Shown: positions 1 through 4,649 of the stretch, piece by piece
Position numbering within the stretch: the first letter of the stretch is position 1
Layout: each line of letters starts with the position of its first letter
Assembly: GCA_021731215.1 (NCBI GenBank)
Contig: JAKFXU010000211.1
Location: forward strand, 1-5,325
Source of the DNA: Rhodoferax sp.
GTDB lineage: Bacteria > Pseudomonadota > Gammaproteobacteria > Burkholderiales > Burkholderiaceae_C
Direction: 5' to 3'
Length of the DNA: 5,325 bases
The notes under the pieces: model-generated
Seen by the model: the letters and a program-made list of their open reading frames with translations, nothing else
Databases searched by the model: none
What the model was told of the DNA's origin: nothing
Position numbers and translations under genes: made by a program

Positions 1-164
1 GTGTCCGGTGCCACGTCCAGGTGGTTGCGAATATTGCGCAGACCCGAGGTGGCCTGGGTGGCCGCTTCATTAATGTGGTAGACCACCTTGTCCTGGGCCG
101 CGGCAACGCCGAAAAACAGCACGGATGCCAGCAGCACCAGGAAAAGTTGAAAAAATCGACGCAT
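1..164 (-). CDS. Secreted DsrE-family protein, 5' part only (runs off left edge)
   Basis: Only the first 54 codons are inside the window; the rest lies beyond position 1. The peptide starts MRRFFQLFLVLLASVLFF, a positively charged start plus a hydrophobic core, and then has Ala-Ala-Ala before Gln24, a good Sec signal-peptidase site. The mature part begins KVVYHINEA and continues through SGLRNIRNHLDVAPD. This matches the first beta strand and following helix of small periplasmic DsrE/DsrF-like proteins. An AAGGAG Shine-Dalgarno (176-171) sits 6 nt before the ATG at 164. The gene starts 42 nt after the soxB stop and is probably the last or next-to-last gene of the sox transcript. Members of this family next to soxB are common in betaproteobacteria; a role in binding or relaying sulfur is inferred, not shown. 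The cysteines needed to judge that would lie in the missing part. Confidence 0.82.
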   Translation of the reverse strand, partial: MRRFFQLFLVLLASVLFFGVAAAQDKVVYHINEAATQATSGLRNIRNHLDVAPD

Positions 165-206
165 GGGAGTCTCCTTAAAAAAATGGAACGCCACCCAATG
201 GGAGCA

Positions 207-1943
207 TCAGGATGCGGCAATGCCGGGGTTGGGATGCACGCCCAGCAGCTTTGGGGTGTTGAGCTTGCGGGCACTGACCTTGCCGCCACGGGCCTTGAGC
301 CAGGTCTCGACCACTTCCCACACCTGCGGGTTGCCGGTGGTCCTGGCCTCTTCGGCCACCGGGGCCCAGCCGGCGACCTTGTATTTTTTGTCGGCTTGGA
401 TCAGCTTGCCACCCAGGCGCATGTCGCCGATGCGCTTGCCCATGCTTGCCAGGGGGTTGCAACTGTACTGCAAGCCACCCACGCGCACCATGTCGCCGCC
501 CTGCTGGTAGTAGGGATCAGGGTTGAACAGGTTGTCGCCCACATCTTCGAGCACGGCCTTGATGGTTTCCCCTGTCATTTCGGTCACGGTGGCGTACGAG
601 TAGGTGGTGGCGGTCATGTCCATCAGCCATTCGCGCGTGATGGCCTGGCCGGACAGCAGGCTGGTGCCCCAGCGGAAACCGGGCGAGAACGCGATTTCGG
701 CGCCCTGCACATCCATCAGCGCGTCCATCAGCAACTGGTCGCCCGTGCCATTGAAGTTGCCCCGGCGATATAGCATGCCTTCGGTGATGGCGAGTTTCTC
801 CGCCAGCTTGCTCTCGTAGGGTGCGCGAATCTTGGTGATGAGTGCGTCCATCTCCCGGTCGGCCGGCAGCATGTTGGCGAACACCGGCAGCAGCTTGTAG
901 CGGAAGTCGCTGACCTTTTTGCCTTGGACATCAAAGTCCAGCACGCCGAGAAACTTGCCGTTGGAGCCCGCATTGGTGACGATGGTCTGGCCGCCTTTGT
1001 TGCTGATGAGGGACGCCACGGGCATGCCATCGTGAGTGTGGCCTCCCATGATGGCGTCGATGCCGCTGACACGGCTGGCCATCTTGAGGTCCACGTCCAT
1101 GCCGTTGTGCGACACCACCACCACCACCTGCGCACCCTTGGCCCTGGCCTCGTCCACCATCTTCTGCATGTTCTCGTCCTGGATGCCGAAGGTCCAGTCG
1201 GCCACCATATAACGCGGGTTGGCAATCGGCGTGTAGGGAAAGGCCTGACCAATGATGGCGCAGGGAACGCCATTGATTTCGCGGATCACATAGGGCTTGA
1301 AAACCGGGTCGCCAAAGTCATTGGTTTTGATATTTTGGGCGACAAAATCAACCTTGCCCTTGAAGTCGTTCTCGATAATTTCCTTCACCCGCTCCATGCC
1401 CAAGGTGAACTCCCAGTGCCCCGTCATCACGTCCACGCCCAGCAGCTTGCAGGCGTCGACCATGTCCTGGCCGTTGGTCCACAGCGCCGTGCCCGAGCCC
1501 TGCCAGGTGTCGCCGCCGTCGAGCAGCAGTGCACCCGGGCGGCTGGCCTTCATGCGTTTGACCAAGGTCGCCAAGTGGGCAAAGCCACCGACCTTGCCAT
1601 AACGGCGCGCGGCTTTTTCAAAGTCAAGGTAGGTCAGTGCATGCGCCTCGGCGGTGCCAGGACGAACCTTGGCCACCTTGAGCAAGTGCTCACCGACGAG
1701 ATGCGGCAGACGGCCCTTCATGCTGCCAAACCCGAGATTCACATTGGGTTCGCGAAAATAAATCGGCTTGAGCTGCGCGTGGCAGTCGGTCATGTGCAGG
1801 AAAGACACCTTACCGAATGGGGGAATGTCGTACAGACCGCTGCTTGCGGTTGCCGCATCAGCCTCGGCGTAGCTGCCCAAACCCATGCCGGCCATGGTGC
1901 CGGCGCCCAGCACTTGAAAAAACTCGCGCTTGCTTAGATACAT
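207..1943 (-). CDS. soxB: SoxB, periplasmic sulfate thiohydrolase
   Basis: SoxB hydrolyses the terminal sulfone of SoxY-bound S-sulfonate and releases sulfate; the family is a dimanganese enzyme related to 5'-nucleotidases. The 578-residue product has the usual family length. Metallophosphoesterase motifs appear in order: D53-x-H55 (TDCHAQ), G144-D145 (DGGDTW), the SoxB-type GHWEFT at 175-180 in place of GNHE, H279 in SHNG, and GHTH at 301-304. The C-terminal domain carries YRRGNF (392-397) and QQGGDM (480-485). The N-terminus has a Tat-like signal, SKREFF, followed by a Gly/Ala-rich hydrophobic stretch, with Lys-Arg instead of Arg-Arg. The ATG at 1943 is the only usable start, because an in-frame TAA lies six codons upstream with no other start codon between. 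There is no good Shine-Dalgarno; the best match is CAGTGG (1958-1953). An intrinsic terminator precedes the gene. Confidence 0.97.
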   Translation of the reverse strand: MYLSKREFFQVLGAGTMAGMGLGSYAEADAATASSGLYDIPPFGKVSFLHMTDCHAQLKPIYFREPNVNLGFGSMKGRLPHLVGEHLLKVAKVRPGTAEAHALTYLDFEKAARRYGKVGGFAHLATLVKRMKASRPGALLLDGGDTWQGSGTALWTNGQDMVDACKLLGVDVMTGHWEFTLGMERVKEIIENDFKGKVDFVAQNIKTNDFGDPVFKPYVIREINGVPCAIIGQAFPYTPIANPRYMVADWTFGIQDENMQKMVDEARAKGAQVVVVVSHNGMDVDLKMASRVSGIDAIMGGHTHDGMPVASLISNKGGQTIVTNAGSNGKFLGVLDFDVQGKKVSDFRYKLLPVFANMLPADREMDALITKIRAPYESKLAEKLAITEGMLYRRGNFNGTGDQLLMDALMDVQGAEIAFSPGFRWGTSLLSGQAITREWLMDMTATTYSYATVTEMTGETIKAVLEDVGDNLFNPDPYYQQGGDMVRVGGLQYSCNPLASMGKRIGDMRLGGKLIQADKKYKVAGWAPVAEEARTTGNPQVWEVVETWLKARGGKVSARKLNTPKLLGVHPNPGIAAS

Positions 1944-1970
1944 GAATTCGAACCACTGAAATTAAAGATA

Positions 1971-1998
1971 AAAAGACCCGGGACTAGCAGCCCGGGTC
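1971..1998 (-). terminator. Intrinsic terminator between soxX and soxB
   Basis: On the minus strand, reading from 1998, GACCCGGG pairs perfectly with CCCGGGTC ending at 1975. The 8-nt loop CTGCTAGT could close further with two more pairs. The stem is followed at once by five T residues (1974-1970) and then an AT-rich stretch. This is the standard rho-independent layout, pointing in the direction of sox transcription. It starts 10 nt after the soxX stop codon. The plus strand has no T-run after the stem, so the element is one-directional. It would reduce, not necessarily block, transcription into soxB. Confidence 0.85.
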
Positions 1999-2008
1999 AG
2001 GTACTCAC

Positions 2009-2656
2009 TTACTGGTTAACCGGCGACTTGGGGTCCAGCAGCAAGCCCACCACATGGCGCACCTGGGCTTCGTTCAGAATGCCTAAATGCCCGGTCCGGG
2101 GCATGCTGGAGCAGGCGCTATAAGCCTTTGCATTCCAGATCTTGCCCCAGGTGTACTCGACAATCGCCTTGGAGGCCGGGCTGGCCGGATCGCTCACACC
2201 GCGCAGCTTGCCGTAGTTGTACAGGCTCGGGCCAATGGTGCCGTAGGAGATTTCCTTTTTGTCGATCAGGTGGCAGTTGTAGCAATTGCCGCCATTGGCG
2301 GAGCCTGGGGCATCGGTCCAGGTCATGCCACGGCCGCTCTGGGCAATTCTTTCACCCTCTTTCCAGTCGCCGATGAACTTGCCGTCGGACGGCCACTTGA
2401 TGGTTTTCAGGTTGGCCGCTTCGATCGCCTGGGCCAGTTTGGGATCAATCGGCTTGCCGGCCACATCCGCGGCGCTGCACTCGCGGGTCGCATCGTCTTG
2501 AACCAGGCGATCGACTTTGGCTTGACCCTGGTCACGGAACGAGGCCTTGACGATGTCTGCCGTGCGTTTGTCGAGTTCGGGACCGGAGGGCATGACGGCA
2601 CAGCCGGCCAGAAAAACAGCCAGGGCTGGTGCGAGGTATTGAAAGGTCTGTTTCAT
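2009..2656 (-). CDS. soxX: SoxX, c-type cytochrome subunit of SoxAX
   Basis: SoxX is the mono-haem partner of SoxA; together they oxidatively conjugate thiosulfate to SoxY. The product is 215 residues with one haem-binding motif, C125-Y-N-C128-H129, and a likely distal haem ligand Met185 in SSMPRTGH. Cys60 and Cys182 are additional cysteines that might form a disulfide (inference). There is a stretch of about 90 residues before the cytochrome core, as in the longer SoxX class. The N-terminus ends its hydrophobic segment with L16-A-G-C19, a standard lipobox, so the mature protein is probably a lipoprotein; Ala at +2 does not argue for inner-membrane retention. The start at 2656 has AAGGAA (2670-2665) 8 nt upstream, and that site overlaps the soxA stop codon. 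The gap to soxA is 12 nt, indicating translational coupling. Confidence 0.95.
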   Translation of the reverse strand: MKQTFQYLAPALAVFLAGCAVMPSGPELDKRTADIVKASFRDQGQAKVDRLVQDDATRECSAADVAGKPIDPKLAQAIEAANLKTIKWPSDGKFIGDWKEGERIAQSGRGMTWTDAPGSANGGNCYNCHLIDKKEISYGTIGPSLYNYGKLRGVSDPASPASKAIVEYTWGKIWNAKAYSACSSMPRTGHLGILNEAQVRHVVGLLLDPKSPVNQ

Positions 2657-2668
2657 GATGATGTTTCC

Positions 2669-3472
2669 TTAACGCTTCAAAGCCGGCGCAATCGATTCGC
2701 CGCCCTTGCCAGTCACACCCAGATACACGCCCAGTGCGACGGTCGCGTCGCTACCAAATATAGGATAGGGGAAACGCATCTGGCGATAACAATCGTTGAA
2801 GCGGAGCTGCATCGACCACATCTCCCCGGGGGTGATGCGGTACGCTGGCCAGGCACCAAAGCCATTGCCGGCGCCCGGGTTCTTGGTCAGGTTGGGCAAG
2901 TCCTGCAAGCGAATGCGTTTGCCATCTTCCAGGTGGCAGGAGGCGCACGAGAAGTCGTGCGTGCCTCCGCGCTGGAAGAACAGGCGCTTGCCGACTTCGT
3001 ACAGGGTCTTTTCCTCGACGTGACGCTGCGGCAAGTTGAACTTCATACCCTTGGACTTTCCCGAAATCCAGGCCGCCAAAGCCGTTACATTGTTTTGTTC
3101 GCCAGTACCAAAAGGCGTTTTGACGATGTCAGCAGCGTTCAGGCCCTGCAGCGTTTCCATGCAAGTCAGCAGGCGGGATTCCATATCCTGCACCCGCTGG
3201 GTATCTGCGAAGTAGCGCGGGAGTTCCACAAAGACACCCTTGACGACACCGGGGCCTTTGCCCAAATCGCACTTCTCAAGTGACTCATTTTTTGGGCCAC
3301 GTTTTTGCTTCCAGAGGGCTTCGCCCCTGGCTTCAAACAACTCGGCCGGATTATCGTCGGCCAGCATGGCGCGGTATTCCGCGATGCTTTCAGTTACGGA
3401 TTTCTGCGCCAGCACGTTGCCCGCGATCACAGCGGCTAAACCGGCCGTGATCAGTAGTTTTGCTTTTTTCAT
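2669..3472 (-). CDS. soxA: SoxA, mono-haem c-type cytochrome subunit of SoxAX
   Basis: SoxA carries the active-site haem of the SoxAX complex, which forms the bond between thiosulfate and the SoxY cysteine. The 267-residue product, counted from the ATG at 3472, has a Sec signal peptide (MKKAKLLITAGL through VLA, cleavage near residue 22). It has one haem motif, C176-A-S-C179-H180, and Cys228 in NDCYRQMRFP, the family position of the cysteine that ligates the active-site haem and is modified to a persulfide. Cys68 and Cys104 occupy the region that binds the extra haem in di-haem SoxA; no CxxCH is present there, so these probably form a disulfide, as in mono-haem SoxA proteins. An upstream in-frame GTG at 3478 lies inside the ribosome binding site, so I chose the ATG. 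The 83-nt gap to soxZ contains a hairpin. Confidence 0.95.
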   Translation of the reverse strand: MKKAKLLITAGLAAVIAGNVLAQKSVTESIAEYRAMLADDNPAELFEARGEALWKQKRGPKNESLEKCDLGKGPGVVKGVFVELPRYFADTQRVQDMESRLLTCMETLQGLNAADIVKTPFGTGEQNNVTALAAWISGKSKGMKFNLPQRHVEEKTLYEVGKRLFFQRGGTHDFSCASCHLEDGKRIRLQDLPNLTKNPGAGNGFGAWPAYRITPGEMWSMQLRFNDCYRQMRFPYPIFGSDATVALGVYLGVTGKGGESIAPALKR

Positions 3473-3475
3473 GGT

Positions 3476-3481
3476 CACCTC
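3476..3481 (-). promoter_or_regulatory. Ribosome binding site that decides the soxA start
   Basis: The minus strand reads GAGGTGACC before the ATG at 3472. GAGG (3481-3478) is 5 nt from that ATG, a workable spacing. The GTG at 3478 that would add two residues (Met-Thr) is part of the Shine-Dalgarno itself, so it cannot be its own start. Confidence 0.75.
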
Positions 3482-3506
3482 GTGAATTTATTCTGAAGCC
3501 AAACAC

Positions 3507-3536
3507 CAAGGGAAAAAAGTTGGCTCTTCTCCCTTG
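3507..3536 (-). promoter_or_regulatory. Hairpin between soxZ and soxA (mRNA strand)
   Basis: On the minus strand, CAAGGGA (3536-3530) pairs perfectly with TCCCTTG (3513-3507). In RNA the helix can continue inward through G-U, A-U, A-U, G-U and A-U pairs, giving about 12 bp closed by the 6-nt loop GCCAAC (3524-3519). No T-run follows it, so it does not look like an intrinsic terminator. The two G-U pairs would be A-C mismatches on the other strand, so the fold favours the sox mRNA. It may be an RNA stability or processing element. Confidence 0.5.
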
Positions 3537-3555
3537 CCAGCGGAAAATCAAAAAA

Positions 3556-3867
3556 TCAGGAAACCGTTGCTTCGTCGGTACGGGTGCCTCCCTTGGAGTC
3601 TTTCCACGTCACGCCAATCTTGTCGCCGACCTTGGCACCCTTGACGGTGAACTGCAGGAACGGGTTCTTGGAAACCGCCGGGCCCCAATCTGCCGTCAAA
3701 ACAACCTTGCCATTGTGTGTGACTATCACTTCCTGGATAAACCAGGCGGGAACAATGTTGCCGGCCCCGTCCCTGCGTTGACCAGTCTCCATCTCATGAG
3801 CCATCAAAACACGAACGGTCGCCTTGTTACCCGCGACTTGAGCGCGAATACGCATCGGATCTGCCAT
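3556..3867 (-). CDS. soxZ: SoxZ, subunit of the SoxYZ sulfur carrier
   Basis: SoxZ is the non-covalent partner of SoxY; the SoxYZ heterodimer holds the substrate while SoxAX, SoxB and other Sox enzymes act on it in turn. The 103-residue product is the usual size and reads as a beta-sandwich protein: RIRAQVAGNKATVRVL near the start, then HEMETGQRRD, FIQEVIVTHNGK, NPFLQFTVKG and IGVTWKDSKGG. It has no cysteine and no signal peptide, which fits the known export of SoxZ by hitch-hiking with Tat-exported SoxY. The start at 3867 is supported by TAGGAG (3880-3875) 7 nt upstream. It begins 50 nt after the soxY stop, in the same operon. I see no truncation or unusual feature. Confidence 0.96.
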   Translation of the reverse strand: MADPMRIRAQVAGNKATVRVLMAHEMETGQRRDGAGNIVPAWFIQEVIVTHNGKVVLTADWGPAVSKNPFLQFTVKGAKVGDKIGVTWKDSKGGTRTDEATVS

Positions 3868-3917
3868 TTTTCTACTCCTAAATCAGTATTGAATCAATCA
3901 AAAAAGATGGAGGGCGA

Positions 3918-4373
3918 TTAACCGCCGCAGCCGCCGAGCGTGACCTTGGTTTCTTTTTTGGCAAAGAGCGCCCGGCCATCGGTCATCACGGCCACGGCAT
4001 AGACGTCGGACGACTGGCCCATTTTGGCGCGGGTAGCGAAGTTCGCCTCCACGCCATCGCTTACGTTGAACAGAGCCACCAAGGGAAACGGGTTCTTCTC
4101 GACCAGAATCAGAATCTGCTTGACGCCAGTCAATGAAGTGCTGCCCGTCAGCGGCACCACGGCGCCGTTCTCGGCGATGTCAGGGCCACCAATAATCACC
4201 TCCTTGCTTTCGACCGGCGCACCGGCTCCGAGGGCCTTCAGAACCTCAGCCAGAGTTTTGGCTTCGAATGCGGCTTTATTGGAGGCAAAAGCGTACTGGG
4301 GGAACAAGCCCGCAGATGCCAGCAGGCCTGCCACGATGGCGCCTTGCTTGAGTGTCTCGCGACGTGTAGTCAT
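3918..4373 (-). CDS. soxY: SoxY, substrate-binding subunit of the SoxYZ carrier
   Basis: SoxY carries the growing sulfur adduct on a cysteine in a flexible C-terminal arm. The last five residues are GGCGG, with Cys149 of 151, exactly the family signature. The N-terminus is a Tat signal: T3-R4-R5-E-T-L-K followed by the hydrophobic AIVAGLLASAGLF and an AFA cleavage site near residue 30. The body (ALGAGAPVESKEVIIGGPDIAENG, then VEKNPFPLVALFNVSDG) is typical of SoxY. Three in-frame ATGs exist, at 4412, 4379 and 4373. I chose 4373 because AGGAG (4386-4382) is 8 nt upstream; the ATG at 4379 is only 2 nt from it, and 4412 lacks a binding site and would bury the Tat motif. It is the first gene of the minus-strand operon. 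Confidence 0.95.
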   Translation of the reverse strand: MTTRRETLKQGAIVAGLLASAGLFPQYAFASNKAAFEAKTLAEVLKALGAGAPVESKEVIIGGPDIAENGAVVPLTGSTSLTGVKQILILVEKNPFPLVALFNVSDGVEANFATRAKMGQSSDVYAVAVMTDGRALFAKKETKVTLGGCGG

Positions 4374-4381
4374 AGTCATAT

Positions 4382-4387
4382 CTCCTG
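4382..4387 (-). promoter_or_regulatory. Ribosome binding site that decides the soxY start
   Basis: CAGGAG on the minus strand. Its spacing of 8 nt to the ATG at 4373, against 2 nt to the ATG at 4379, selects the shorter protein that begins MTTRRET. Confidence 0.75.
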
Positions 4388-4421
4388 AAAAAAATCGATC
4401 AATGCGGGTCAAGGCAGTTGC

Positions 4422-4439
4422 AATCAGTGTGGCCTGATT
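4422..4439. repeat. Perfect 6-bp inverted repeat upstream of soxY
   Basis: AATCAG (4422-4427) and CTGATT (4434-4439) are exact reverse complements with a 6-bp spacer, TGTGGC. The centre is about 57 bp upstream of the soxY start, a reasonable place for a regulator site. Short perfect dyads also arise by chance, so the assignment as an operator is tentative. Confidence 0.4.
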
Positions 4440-4478
4440 TTGTGCTTTTTTCAGCGATTTGTTCCTATGAGAAACCCT

Positions 4479-4496
4479 ATTACCCAGACGGGTTAT
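4479..4496. repeat. Imperfect dyad in the divergent promoter region
   Basis: ACCC (4482-4485) and GGGT (4490-4493) flank a 4-bp centre, and the symmetry continues after one T/T mismatch with two further matching pairs on each side. A second partly overlapping pairing, AACCC (4473-4477) with GGGTT (4490-4494), is also possible. Either could be a binding site, but the symmetry is short. Confidence 0.3.
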
Positions 4497-4511
4497 GCAT
4501 GGTCATCCATT

Positions 4512-4536
4512 GCGGTGATAGACACTGGCGCACCGC
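4512..4536. repeat. Inverted repeat GCGGTG/CACCGC
   Basis: GCGGTG (4512-4517) and CACCGC (4531-4536) are exact reverse complements separated by 13 bp. It lies upstream of the likely transporter start at 4650. With no T-run on either side it is not a terminator; a regulatory role is only a possibility. Confidence 0.25.
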
Positions 4537-4649
4537 CATTCGAGAATACCCCGAAACTGCAAGCGGCTATGGCAGCTTTGTGCTGGCGGCGCGGTGGCCA
4601 GGCCCTTACATCATTCGAGATCGACTCAAACCGAAGCACTCAACTCTAT

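Larger units (their letters stand above)
4374..4649. promoter_or_regulatory. Divergent promoter region between soxY and the YeeE-family gene
   Basis: This 276-bp stretch separates two divergent genes and must hold the sox operon promoter unless transcription starts inside the neighbour. The part nearest soxY is AT-rich. I find no -35/-10 pair good enough to assign on either strand. Dyads that could be operators are a perfect AATCAG/CTGATT pair at 4422-4439, an imperfect dyad centred on 4487 (4479-4496), and GCGGTG/CACCGC at 4512-4536. The plus-strand frame of the transporter gene is open through the whole region from 4389, so part of it could be coding. Confidence 0.6.

Noticed and set aside
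924..1937. A 337-codon plus-strand open frame antisense to soxB
   Set aside because: It lies wholly inside soxB, which has complete family motifs. The translation shows no family pattern and is rich in His/Val/Gly as expected for the reverse of a GC-rich gene.
2087..3283. A 398-codon plus-strand open frame across soxX and soxA
   Set aside because: It spans two clearly real genes and the gap between them on the other strand. No recognisable domain, and it is explained by codon bias of the sense genes.
3868..3917. The short ATTGA/TCAAT symmetry in the soxY-soxZ gap as a terminator or operator
   Set aside because: The arms are 5 bp, AT-only apart from one pair, with a 1-bp centre. It cannot form a useful hairpin, and such short AT dyads are expected by chance.
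4374..4412. Longer soxY starting at the ATG at 4412
   Set aside because: It would place 13 extra residues before the Tat motif and put the CAGGAG ribosome binding site inside the coding region.
4417..4436. A sigma-54-like element on the minus strand (GGCCAC followed by TTGCA)
   Set aside because: The GG and GC elements are separated by 11 bp, not the required 10, and sigma-54 promoters rarely tolerate that change.
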